Shown here: positions 11,961 to 23,400 of the stretch, in pieces | Layout of the letters: the number at the start of each line of letters is the position of its first letter | How positions within the stretch are numbered: the stretch's first letter is position 1 | NCBI GenBank assembly: GCA_947247005.1 | Contig: OX365957.1 | Location: 8,652,817-8,716,816 of the forward strand | Origin: Spisula solida | Taxonomy: Eukaryota; Mollusca; Bivalvia; Venerida; Mactridae | DNA length: 64,000 nt | Direction: 5' to 3' | Notes under the pieces: model-generated | Seen by the model: the letters and a program-made list of their open reading frames with translations, nothing else | What the model was told of the DNA's origin: nothing | The model's database searches: none | Made by a program: the position numbers and the translations under genes

Positions 11961-12253
11961 TCCCGATATTGGGGAATCTAGACGCCGCAAAAAGCAGACA
12001 ACCATTTCAAGACAATTTTAGATCTAGGGTGGGGAATTAAAAACCCCAAAAAAGAAAAAATGCCTAATTCTACTTGGTCTGCCCGCCGCCCCCTGGAACA
12101 AAATATGGATAGGTCCAAAACGGATATATATGCAAAGGTCATTGGTGATGAAACTGACCAAAAACTTACTGTTTTCTTGTCGAAAATAAAGATACAATGC
12201 AAAACGGATATTTATCATTTCAATGAGTACCTCGAAAAGGCTAATACACACAG

Positions 12254-12710
12254 GCATTTCGTAATTGGGTATTTGAATATGTTATGAATAGGCATACAGT
12301 GGTACTGCGACTAGTGGGACAGATGGAATTTCGCGTTTTCCGAATAGGCGTCCAGTGCATGATTCGAATGCATACTGGATTATACACTATTGCGACGATT
12401 CGGAGGAGAAATGCATCATTGCACGTATAAACTCATACGTATAGATTGATAATAAAACACCTAGAAGAGATTATTACGCAAGCATTTCGTTATTAGATAT
12501 TTAATACTTATTGAATAGGCATACAGTGGTACTGCGACTAGTGGGACAGATGGAATTTCGCGTTTTCCGAATAGGCGTCCAGTGCATGATTCGAATGCAT
12601 ACTGGATTAAACACTATTGCAACGATTCAGGGGAGAAATGCATCACTGCACGTATAAACTCATACGTATAGATTAATAATGAAACACCTTAAAGAGATTA
12701 TTACTCGAAT
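12254..12710 (+). repeat. Two tandem 227-bp units inside transposon copy 1
   Basis: The unit beginning GCATTTCGT at about 12254 repeats from about 12480. Both contain GAATAGGCATACAGTGGTAC, GCGACTAGTGGGACAGATGG, AATAGGCGTCCAGTGCATGA and ATAAACTCATACGTATAGAT. Related motifs occur inverted near the left end (about 10470-10545). They may serve as transposase binding sites. Confidence 0.7.
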
Positions 12711-12947
12711 TTCCTTAGCATTTCCAAAATAACGGACATTTTATCGTGATTGAATCATCTTTCGCTTTAAGCAGCTGTTTATTTTGTTAAAATATGTTTT
12801 CATTTTAAATGCTAATACCAAGTATGGGACTTTCTGTTGAAGAAACGTTTATTTCACGCTGAAAAAATATATACAACCAGTATATTTAAATCAAATAGTC
12901 TGATAAAAACATTAAATACTTACTATTGACAGCTCTCCAAAATGAAA

Positions 12948-13006
12948 CTGAACGCCTAGTTATCAGCGACTTCCGCTTTGGGGGTACAGTGAGTCAACAT
13001 ACTGTG
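12948..13006 (-). repeat. Right terminal inverted repeat of transposon copy 1
   Basis: Reverse complement of the left terminus, ending CATACTGTG directly before the AATGT target duplication at 13007-13011. Confidence 0.9.
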
Positions 13007-13011
13007 AATGT

Positions 13012-13408
13012 TGTACATGTGTGTTTAGGGTTGACTCTGTGGTGTGTGGATCGTGGTTTGTTGGTTTGTGTTTCAAATATGTTTGACTGACTGTGGGGTT
13101 GGCGTGGACGTTTCTTTCTATTTTATTGTTATGTGGTTGTATTCGATGTGTGTGCCCTTTTGAAACTGGTAGGTACATACATAAGGCTGTTTTCGTTTAT
13201 TGCTGATTGGCATGAGTACTTGTGTCTTTATGGAGATCTTCGGATACTTATTACTTCTCAATAAACATTAATGTATCTGTTTATGTGGTACATATAGCAT
13301 ATAAACCATCACCATTATAAATATAGAGCATTTATCTATTATTTATAAACCATGTAACACGTATGGCCATACAATGTCTGTACATAAGTTTCGTGTATTG
13401 ACTTTCCT
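13012..13408. other. No feature recognised
   Basis: A TG-rich, then AT-rich, non-coding stretch between the transposon and the next repeat element. No exon or repeat boundary was seen. Confidence 0.4.
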
Positions 13409-13410
13409 TT

Positions 13411-14325
13411 TTATCCCACGCCGAAGGCGAACGTGCTATAGTAATGGTAGGCGTCATTCCGTCCGTCCGTTAGACCGTCTCTTCTGTGTGCAACTACTCC
13501 TTCATTTCTTTAGGGATTTTGATGAAACTTTCATAAAATTACTGCTATAATGTCCACCAGCAGATATTGTCTAGATATTTTTTGTTCACAATGTTTGACG
13601 GAGTTATGGCCCTTTGTTGATTTTTTTACATATACACTCTTCCGTGTGGAACTCCATCTGCATTTCTCCAGGAAGTTAGTCAAAACCTTTACAGAAGTAC
13701 AGGTATGAGATGCTCTAGCGTATATCGTCAGTTTTTTTATTTCGGCCATTTTTGACAGAATTATGGCTCTTTGTTTTTTTTGTACATGTGTAAGCTATAA
13801 AGAAAAAAAATCTGGTGAATAACTTAAGTTCCGAATGGGATATCACAATGAGTGTACGTAGTTTGTGTGCAAATGGCACTTGCAATGGGAAGTAGGGCCG
13901 GTCGGGGTTAAGGTCATCGTTACTAAAAATAGAACAAGCATTTATTTGAGATAACATTGCGAAAATTGCTAGCTTTGTAGGAAGCTTGTGTGAAGAGACG
14001 ACACTTTGGACTGATCGTGGGGTCAAGGTCACCGTTACAAAATATATAAAAAACACTTTTCACTCCATATTGTTTGTTAGGAATGAGATATCAGTGTGAA
14101 ACTTGCAGTGTAAATAGCTTATATGAATATGTCAAAATGATAGTTGGCTGATGGGTGTTAAGGGCACAGTTGCTAAAAAAGTTGTTTTTGCTTAATAGCA
14201 TTAGTTAGGAATGAGATAGCATGCTGAATCTTGCTATGTAGGTACAAATGTAGTAGTTTTACTAACGACAACAATTGGGGTTGAAAGTAGGACTGGTTGG
14301 ACTAAGGTTATCGTTAACCTCGTTG
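13411..14325 (+). mobile_element. Hairpin/(CCGT)n/tandem-unit repeat element 3
   Basis: Opens with TTATCCCACGCCGAAGGCGA (a GCCGAAGGC hairpin), then a short CCGT run at about 13459-13470. Degenerate units of about 115-140 bp follow, recurring as GGTCATCGTTACTAAAAA, GGTCACCGTTACAAAAT, AGGGCACAGTTGCTAAAAAA and GGTTATCGTTAACC near 13911, 14026, 14161 and 14307. Phrases such as GACGGAGTTATGGCCCTTTG recur in mollusc repeats. No coding function. Confidence 0.55.
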
Positions 14326-14330
14326 CCTGC

Positions 14331-15276
14331 TTCTTGTTCACTTTGTTTATTTTGTATGTAATAAATTTGGATATAGAGAAGAAGTTTTTTTGCGAGAAAG
14401 AAATGACTAGATGTGTTTCGAAAGATTTTCATACAATACAACTGCTTGCACTGGGATATTGTGTTTATTGGTATAAATCAGTAACGACAGAAATAACGAC
14501 ATCTCCGTTAAAACAACAATCGTCCAGAACTATTTATCCAACAAGAACACTGGCCGCATGTGGTGTTGAAATGTCTAAATATGAAATCAAAATAAAAGTG
14601 GCGCATAGTTATTTATAACGGCATATTTTAAAAGAACAAGTCGAAAGTTTGTTATTATAAATTAGGAATATAAGGCCCCATGCCATACTACAAGCAATGG
14701 TTAAATAAATAAATAAAACATTTGTGAAAATTATATAATATTATAAAGTAAACATATAACATGGTACCTATTACGAATTGTGTCTGTCTGTCTCAGTTCA
14801 AACGCTTTAAACAATAATCTGGTCGAGGAAGAAATAGCTTCATACGTTGTGTTTGACATAATATATAAAGTCCACTAGATTGGGAGACAATAGAAGTATG
14901 AATGTAAGAAAAAGGTGTGTTATATCATTATTGTTTTAAATGCAAATGCTGGAACATTGTCGGTAAGAGAAACAAACAGCTCAAAGGATCATTAAGCTCT
15001 CGTTAAAACTGCCTTTGCACAATCAGGTAATACATAATTGTATACATGTACTATACGATGGTAATAATGTAGATATTTTGCAACTAAGCATTTTGAATTG
15101 TGTCACCTTTTCGAACATCTGGTATTTAATGTCACGGACATATCTTTGGTACATGTATTTAATGATCATAATGGATTCATATTTGTTATAATAACGACAA
15201 ACATTACTAAATAAGGAAGTGTATTACGTTAAACTATCAATACTGATTACATTTGTAAATGAAATTATGTGTGTAT
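14331..15276. other. No feature recognised
   Basis: AT-rich non-coding DNA. A 94-residue plus-strand ORF at 14334-14618 has no family resemblance and no splice support. Confidence 0.4.
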
Positions 15277-15457
15277 TACGAGGACTGTTCAAATTGGAAT
15301 ACAAGTGATGCTATATCTTTCTTTTGTCAATGAATTTTTAAAAATAGTGAGCTGTATATCAAAGATCATTGAATTAGCTTTAAATTGATACCTAACATTT
15401 TAAATCAGTTCATTGTAGCTGTAACAATATGTCAATGAACATTGTCTACTTGTGTGC

Positions 15458-16003
15458 TTTAAGGTGCTGCCTCACAGATAGGACTAAAAGTTTTGTATAT
15501 CGTGATTTTCCAACCTAACCAAGTATTGATGTAATAAAAAGCCACTGGCGGTTGCTTTTTGAAAGATTTTGTGCAAATAAGCAATTTAAACCACTCTCGA
15601 TATTGCCTACTGAATATTTTTTTCTTGAAAAAAAGCGCTAAGTTTCCTTCGAACTTGATTTGTGAATTATGTTATTCACACGTAAAAGAACTGTAACATC
15701 AACAAACAAAAGCGTAAACATCAGTGAGGTATTTAGTCCGTTTTTCTATTTGTTTTCCTCAAATGCGAACAAATTGCAGGCAATTGTAGTAATAGTAGTG
15801 TTAATTCTATAGGGTATTAATACCCTATAGAACTTTTGATGTACAAGTACTAAATAACAACAAAATGCCGAAGTTTCTTAAGTTATTTTAGATGTCAGTG
15901 TGGTTGTTTATGGGATTTACAGGCAGCTATACAAAATTACACGAATATTTGACAATTTTATTTTATTTTTGCAGTACACCAAAATGTGAGACAGTCCCTT
16001 TAA
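15458..16003. mobile_element. MITE with GGTGCTGCCTCACA-type ends
   Basis: The left end TTTAAGGTGCTGCCTCACAG and the reverse complement of the right end (TTTAAAGGGACTGTCTCACA) form an imperfect inverted repeat of about 20 bp. A perfect 28-bp palindrome lies inside at about 15806-15833. No ORF. Confidence 0.55.
15806..15833. repeat. Perfect 28-bp palindrome
   Basis: The half-site TTCTATAGGGTATT is followed at once by its own reverse complement with no spacer. It lies inside the MITE at 15458-16003. Confidence 0.8.
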
Positions 16004-16374
16004 ATGATTGGGAAAATGTTACTTTTTTGCTGACTAAATTCGGTCCCATTTAAAAATCGTTGTATTCTTAATGCGGGAGCAAATACAATATTTAAAATAC
16101 CATGCATGGTGAAACAGTGTCATGTAATATCTTATTCATCAACTATGTGATAGTTTAAGAAATTTAAAAGTGGTGTCACATTATTTGGAAATGAACCCCA
16201 TGCACGCCATCGAAACACCGCAACATACTAGAAAAGGGTTGAGAAAATCAAATGTTTTTTGGAAACTAGTGGAGTATTTACAATTAGGCAAGTAGTTCAA
16301 TGTGTTAGCGCATCATTAGGAGCTATTCATACAATTATCAAGCATATAACACACATGAGGACGATAAGTATAGG

Positions 16375-16600
16375 TTGGGTAACCCTATCTGGTCCCAGGT
16401 TCGAATCTCGGCCGGGACACTTGGTCATTTCTGAAACGCTTTTCCGTGTTTCCCACCCAACTAGAGATGAACTGGTTGGAAACCCAGAGGTAGTCTCGCG
16501 TGTATCGGTGCTATACACCGGGCACGTTAAAAACCAGGGAGTCTATTCGGAACGAGCTAGGGTAACGCACCTGGATTCCTTGTATCACAACTCTTTCTTC
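16375..16600 (+). repeat. tRNA-derived SINE copy
   Basis: It contains a B-box-like phrase (CCCAGGTTCGAATCTCGG), then a conserved body including CACCGGGCACGTTAAAAACC and GGGAGTCTATTCGGAACGAG. That body is like the central domain of mollusc SINEs. The A-box part is diverged. A 128-residue ORF across it is not a gene. Confidence 0.5.
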
Positions 16601-17285
16601 TACTCGCTGTCCCTTCAGCAAAAAACAGGACTCCATTGGAAATAAGTCCATTTTGTCATCCAGGCGACAGATCCATAAACAAATATGGGCAAGCAAAGAC
16701 AGAACAAAAGTATGCATTGCAAAATGCACCATGGACGCAATTATAAATGTACACCCTTTTCCTTATAACCCAAGTTTCCACCATTAAATATGAATTATAC
16801 AATGGACAATCGGTAAATGCCAAGCTTAACAAAGGTAAATACCTTCAAAATTGAAGAAAAACTCAGACAATCGCTACCAAACCATATATTTGAAGGATGA
16901 CATGCTTTTGCAGAGCAATGGGCCTCCACCTGCAGCAGCTATTAACGCGACTTTCTGAGAAGCGTGAAGGTTCTTGAGCTTTCCGACCATCCTTATTTGT
17001 CAAGCATTGTCCCTTGTGATCCTTATTTGTTTCAAACGACTGTTAAATTGCATTGTCGGAAAAAATATAAGGTACGTTAAAATCTCTGTTTGGCTCAAGT
17101 CCAGTATATGCACAGTGTACCTAGGAATGATATCAAAATCGCATTTTAAAAAAGGAATAACTGAATGAAACTTTGCATATATATCGGAGATAAATGCTTG
17201 TTTCATTAGAATCTTTCAAGGATAAATTTTAATGGACTAAGTTGCATTCCAATTTGAACAACCCTCGTATTTGCATTTTAAACGT

Positions 17286-17479
17286 TTATATACCATATTG
17301 ACACAGTATCGGGTGTCTCTCTCCACTGTCCCCACCGAACAGAAAGCCCGAATATCCACATGGTATGTCATCCCATGCACCATTCTTGTAGGGAATAAAC
17401 GCAACGCAATTTTCTGTACCGTGATTATAAAAGTTGTCCATGTGACCAGGTATCCAATTTGTGAAGCTAACCGATTTCC
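17286..17479 (-). CDS. Exon 12: second half of CTLD3 and stop codon
   Basis: Acceptor ACGTACAG|GGAAATCGG, phase 1. It encodes FTNWIPGHMDNFYNHGTENC, then a WDD motif in the WND position (GAWDDIPC), then a longer insert and the last Cys (ILCQYGI), stop TAA at 17286-17288. A possible donor (TATG|GTATAT) sits just before the stop, as in the other CTLD second halves. I found no further lectin exon to the left, so it is called terminal. No AATAAA was found nearby. Confidence 0.8.
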
Positions 17480-20400
17480 CTGTACGTGTACATAATATAA
17501 CAGTACAATACCAAGCATGCACATGTAACAGAAGAGAACATTTTAAAATATTTACTTTGAATAACTTTCACAAACAGTTTCGATAATGTTTCCCATACAA
17601 CTTCATTTATCCATTACACTGTAAACAATTACTATAAGTATAATTTCGGAGAATTTCCTCGAAGTCAGATGTCATAGGCCAATCTGGAAGGGAAAACCCG
17701 AATGGCCATGCCATTAAGACTGTCTAAACCCAACGCAAAATACACCATAATTGCGTGGAGTTAACTACATAAGTGTACTAGAGACAAACATGCATACAGT
17801 CAAACATAATAATGACGTTTCATGTGATCATAAAAATCATACCAGAGGTCCATTCATAGTGTCCTTCGGTGTTTAAATCATGAAGACCGATCCACACGGC
17901 GTGGTCAGGGTAATGGCGATTCATGAATGCTTCAAGAAATGCTTGTTCTTTGGCGTTTGTAATGTATGCCAAGTGTCCACCATTTTGAGTGCACATACTT
18001 TCTCCATGGCTCCAGGTGACTTTATTGCCATTGATTATTTCGTAACATGCTTGATCATGCTGTCCAATAGAATAGCCGTTCTGATTTGCATGTCGAATAT
18101 TCCCTGTCGGGCACAAGTTAATATTCCCTGAAATATTACAATAATTGTGAAGTGAATGTCGCAACTATAGAAAGTCAAATGAATGTAATTACTTTGTATT
18201 GACAACGGATAAAGTTACTACATATAATATACCTGACTGTACGAGAAACGTACATTATGGTTAATGGTTTAAGACGACACATTCCACATCCATACCGTGG
18301 TGAACCAAATACTAGTACATATTGACGTGTTGTCGGTAGGTAGGTAGAGACGAGTGTTAACTCGACAGCAAAAGTCTGCATTATATTTTTCAATATCACT
18401 CGTACATTTATCAGATAAAGCAATCAAAAGTACATATCAGGATCTGATCTAAACCATTTGAAATATATCAACACTTTTATTTGAAGTTTTACGTTTGAGT
18501 ATTGTTTTCTGTAATTGACACATAACCAGAAAGTACGTCAAATAATAAGAAACTCATGTCTATTACCGTCTGTGTTATAACTAGATGGCGGTGTTTGATT
18601 TGGAGAACCATGTCCTATCACAGCAGCTACAAATATATCAAACTTTATAACTGAATATATAACATGCCTGCTGTTCGTCACAAAACTTTTAGTAATTCAC
18701 ACTATTGTAGTATTATAGTATATGGTATAATATATACAGTGAAACCTCAATCACTAGACTACTCCCGGCACCCTTTAAACTGGTCTCTTTATTGAGTTGA
18801 TCTTAATATTGGGGTTGAATAATGAGCAAACAGGTGAAAATGGACCCGTAAATTTTGGTTCTTATTGTGAATTTGTCTCATTATTGAGTTGGTCTTTATG
18901 TGAGGTTTTACTGTACATATAACAAGTATATACTTACATATATCTAATTACAGTGCTAAGTCAATGATCCAGGAATGATATAATCCTGCGAAATGCACTT
19001 ACTCTTAAATACAAACTCGAAAATACAAAAATGTATAACGCAGGATATTGGGTAAAATCATTGTATTCAGTATGCGTATATATCGCCAGTATTATCATAC
19101 TTAAAAAGCTCCGAATGCAGCAAAAATACTGGATACATGGGGTCCTCAAGATTGATAGATAAGGAAATAATACCGTATTCACAAATGTATGCGTTGTGGT
19201 TACTGTCGCATTCGAGGTCTTCCCAGGTACCTGTGACGGGTCCCATGGCAACACAGTCTTCCAATCCATGGAAGAAGATATCTTTACGACCTGCATGCCA
19301 GTTTCTGAACGTAGCTTGTTCACCTGAAGTTTGATTGACAATGTGTAAGTACCTTAGTAACTATACATATCACATGACCACATAATATTTGTTGAAACAG
19401 TAACAGAAAAACTGCATTACTACGAGCAGCGACTTTTATCATTGTTTCGCTGTGTATTCCGTGCGTTAAAAGTATATTGCATGTTTCGAAATCACGTTAC
19501 ATAATGTGTGTCTTGTAACATACCAAAAACCTAGGTCCACACTTGATAGGGAAAGTCGACATTTTTTGGGGTAAAATCTTACAAAATATGAAAGAAAAGC
19601 ATCATTTTTTGGAATCTAAAGATCACTTTGTCATCAATAGTTTTTTTAGATATAAATATATAGTGATAGGTATGTTGTTACCTTTAGTTTAAGATATCAA
19701 TCGTTTTACAGGCTATGCATGGCGCAAAATGTGATATGTTGAGATAAAACCTTAACAAAACAAGAAATATCTTTAAAAAAGATATACAGCGTTGCGTTAA
19801 ATGACATACTGCAAATGTAATACATGTATGTATATTTTTTTCAATACATAAATTTGCAAAATTACACTTTTTTGTTTTTACAGTTTATTATACAGTTATA
19901 TACAGTTACATTTTGTATTTTGAATAGAAACGGCTGTTATTTTATTGATGCCGATGAACAATATTTTGTGTTACAACTTACACGCCGATTTTCGTTTATC
20001 CACCGGATCTTGTCTTCCATTCTATGATTAAATACTTTTCTATACGAACATAAATAGCTAAAGCAGTGTAGACAATTTCATAACGAATAATTTGGTATAT
20101 GATATTTAATGTATTGAATGAAATTGAAACATTTATCAACTACTGTTCTACAGCAAGTGTTAGGAATTACGAACGTATTCAGTAGCGTGCGTTGTAATAC
20201 GTCTATGTACAGCCTTTGTTTTCTTTTAACGGATGTGTGTTGATTTGGGTAATACTATCTGTAACTTGGATTATTCAAGTTATTTATATACCTATAGGTA
20301 GCCGACTACATCGGTGACGTATGTTGGGAATCTCCTCAGTCCTTGTCGATAACGCTGATTGGTTGTTTTTTTGATGAGTCACTGTGGTCAATGCAAGTTT

Positions 20401-23400
20401 ACACAGTTATATTGCCTGTATAAAGTTAGCGTAAAGAAGCGACGCTATAGACCACTGTACTTTTCAATACACTACGAATACAAAAACATACGAAATAGCA
20501 CCTAACTTTATGTGTTAAGATCACTATAAACTGTCCAATTATATTCATTTATAACTTCGGTGCGGGTTTTTTTAGAAGCATTTGATTGGCTTTTAAAGTA
20601 GGTCAAAATCCAAGCTAGACAGCTAACGCTGAAAAACAATATTTTGGGAATCGGTTGACTACAAAGTTATTTTATTTGATAATTAATCACTATGATAGGT
20701 ACAAGTGCCTTGTAGTAGTTTAATGTGTCAATTATAAAGTACCATAATATTGCGCTAAATGAGAGTCTTTTTGGGGTAAAATATTACAAAATTTAAACGA
20801 AAAGTGCGAAGTTTTGGTATCTGTTGATTATAATGTAATGTTTACACCAAGAAATTAACACCGCACACTATGGTACTTGATTCCAGTGTTTTACAAGACA
20901 AGATCCAACAAAATTATTTTCTGTATATGTTTTTTTGTAAATTAGGCACTTAAGAGGGGACATGTGCTAATTATACGACGTCATCATACTTATTGATATT
21001 TACGCGACGTCGATAACGTCATATCAATCGCCATGTCTAGTTTTCATCATGTCACTAAGTTGGACCATTTTGAAAAGGTGTAACTTTTTGGAAACCTTAA
21101 ACATTTAACCACACAATTTTATCAACATGTTCAGAGATGAAATTTTGACCTCAGGTCGGAAATGCCAGAAGAAAGCTCATAATAAATTATATTCATAACG
21201 TGACGAATATACTGAATTTAGCCTTGAACTTTTACCCAGTTGTCGATACGATATTAGACGAAATACTGTCATAGTTTTTAATTTATAAATGAAGAAATAC
21301 TGTAACAATCAGCAATAACGTAAGAAGTTACTGAAGAAAGCATTTATGTGTTGCCGTAATACTGTTCATGCAAGGAATTGTCGTTTCTGTGTGGCTTTGG
21401 ATTTTCTGTACGCTTCAGTATTTATTTATTTATTACAACAGCAGGTGTTAAGTGCCATGTGGCGGCTGTAAAAAGTATCCCAATACTTCACCTCAGTGTA
21501 GTTATCATTTATAATCACCACCCTTTTTGATTAATTATGCACAGAATTCGAAGTCCACAGTGTGTCATTCATTGGGGATTGAGTATATAGGCTTGCTTGA
21601 AATATTTTTTTTCGGGATGTGGATGGTTCGTTCTATGTCTGACTCTTGCGTAGATGGCTAGGCGCTGCCGTCGGTTCTGTGTGGCTTTGGATTGTCTATG
21701 CGCTACAGTATTTAGATATGTGTTGTGATTTATGTCAACAATAGATAAAAGTCGCCTTTGTGTAACTTTCTGGATCACCCCTCGTATAATAAAGACTTTG
21801 TGCCAGCAAGTAGATAGAATTGTATGTTGTTATTCAATACAGTGTCCTTAAAGTGAAAGTTCAGCATTTTTTTTATTTTTGATATGTTGTAAAGAACCCC
21901 CAACTATCTTCAAATTCAGTGTTTATAACCCCCTACTCACACCCTAATTAGCTAGGATAATTAAACTTTCTCTGACTTGGAGAGCCGCCATATATTTTAC
22001 CCAGGTATCTTTGCAGTACAACGTCACAGCGTCAGTAAGGCTCTGAGAAGACAGTTGTAAATGCTAGTGGGATATAATAGTTTTACATAATAGTGTTATC
22101 ATTTGACGTAATTTGGCAATAAAAATACCTCAGCGCAAAGCCAATCATTACAATGTTATGCATGAACAGGGAATGAGTAAATGTGCAGACCCTGTAAAAA
22201 TTAACAACTGTGTAAAAGATGGATATATAATCTAAGTATTGAAACCCTGAACATTAAAAACAATTTGTACTCTCAAAATAAAGTAATTAGTAATTATGTT
22301 TCTGAAAAACACTTACTAGTAATAGAAGGCAAATAATTAAAGTGTTTTAAGAGAATTTTAACACTAATTTCAGTCAACAGTCAAAACGATACACTTTTCC
22401 TTCGTACAGTGCTATAAAGTATACTAGGCATTCTGTATCAATTGACTCTGTGACATCACTTGGTACGGGTTTATCTGATAAATAGAGAGTATCTATTGCC
22501 AAAATAGAGGTAGTTAATTAGGGTTTTATTGCCATTACAAATAAGATGCTCATTAGTAAGTAGGAGATTTAGATACAGCTCAAAGAAAATAATAAATTTA
22601 GATAAACTATAAATTATCCCGGAATATCACTTTAATTTATTACGTCAACTTTCTTTATGTACAAACCAGTATGTATAATAGAAAGTTTGTTGCGCTTAAA
22701 CACCCGCGGTTGTAAACAATGCCTGACTGGTTGGGTCTTGGCAATACTATAGTTTGGTGAAATTGTCCATGCATGCCTGGTTTCTCCAGTCGCCAAAACC
22801 AAATTTTGAGTGCACGTAGTTTCAGGATGGCGCTGACCAAGTATGAAATATCATGACTACGGTAAACGGCAAATCCCAGTTAATGTTAAACGACCCCAGT
22901 AACATATGTATGCTAAATCATTACAGTATGTGTATGCTAAATCATTACACTATGTGTATGCTAAATCATTACAGTATGTGCATGCTAAATCATTACACTA
23001 TGTGTATGCTAAATCATTACAGTATGTGTATGCTAAATCATTACAGTATGTTAATGCTAAATCATTACAGTATGTGCATGCTAAATCATTACAGTATGTG
23101 CATGCTAAATCATTACAGTATGTGTATGCTAAATCATTACAGTATGTGTATGCTAAATCATAAAATATTTAATAAACACTAAGTAAAATACTGTAAGTAA
23201 AGAACTACATTTCCGAAATGTTGAGTAAAACACATCTGAATTCAGTTCACTGACATGCATTGTCGATAATGACATATATACTACTCAAAATTTGATACGG
23301 GTCAAAACGTTTTCATTTGAATATTTTGCAAATTGAATAAGATTGACCGGTAGAATTTTCAAAAACATAATGCTACATCTGCAACATTGGAAACCAATTA

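Larger units (their letters stand above)
10018..13006. mobile_element. Transib/RAG-like non-autonomous DNA transposon, copy 1 (2,989 bp)
   Basis: Both ends carry a 59-bp inverted repeat with one mismatch (CACAGTATGTTGACTCACTG inwards to TAGGCGTNCAG), at 10018-10076 and 12948-13006. A 5-bp target duplication AATGT lies at 10013-10017 and 13007-13011. The copy at 35392-38379 differs by one substitution and one base in a G-run. CAC termini with 5-bp duplications are known from Transib and RAG-like (ProtoRAG) transposons, and the first seven bases CACAGTA differ from the V(D)J heptamer CACAGTG only at the last base. The hAT5 group also makes 5-bp duplications and is the main alternative. Interior ORFs are all short (129 residues or less) with no transposase motif, so the element depends on an enzyme encoded elsewhere. 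Confidence 0.8.
15279..17267 (+). mobile_element. Decayed mariner element with nested insertions
   Basis: The ends are inverted copies (CGAGGACTGTTCAAATTGGA at the left, CGAGGGTTGTTCAAATTGGA at the right), each with a flanking TA (15277-15278 and 17268-17269). At 16906-17000 the plus strand still reads a relic of a mariner transposase core (LQSNGPPPAAAINATF then stop codons), like the DNGPPH-type motif around the second catalytic Asp. A MITE (15458-16003) and a SINE (about 16375-16600) are nested inside. Its right end lies only 18 bp beyond the stop codon of the lectin gene. Confidence 0.7.

Noticed and set aside
11208..12287. ORFs of 62-129 residues inside the 2.99-kb transposon as a transposase
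   Set aside because: They overlap on both strands in a motif-repeat region, carry no DDE or zinc-finger pattern, and none approaches transposase size.
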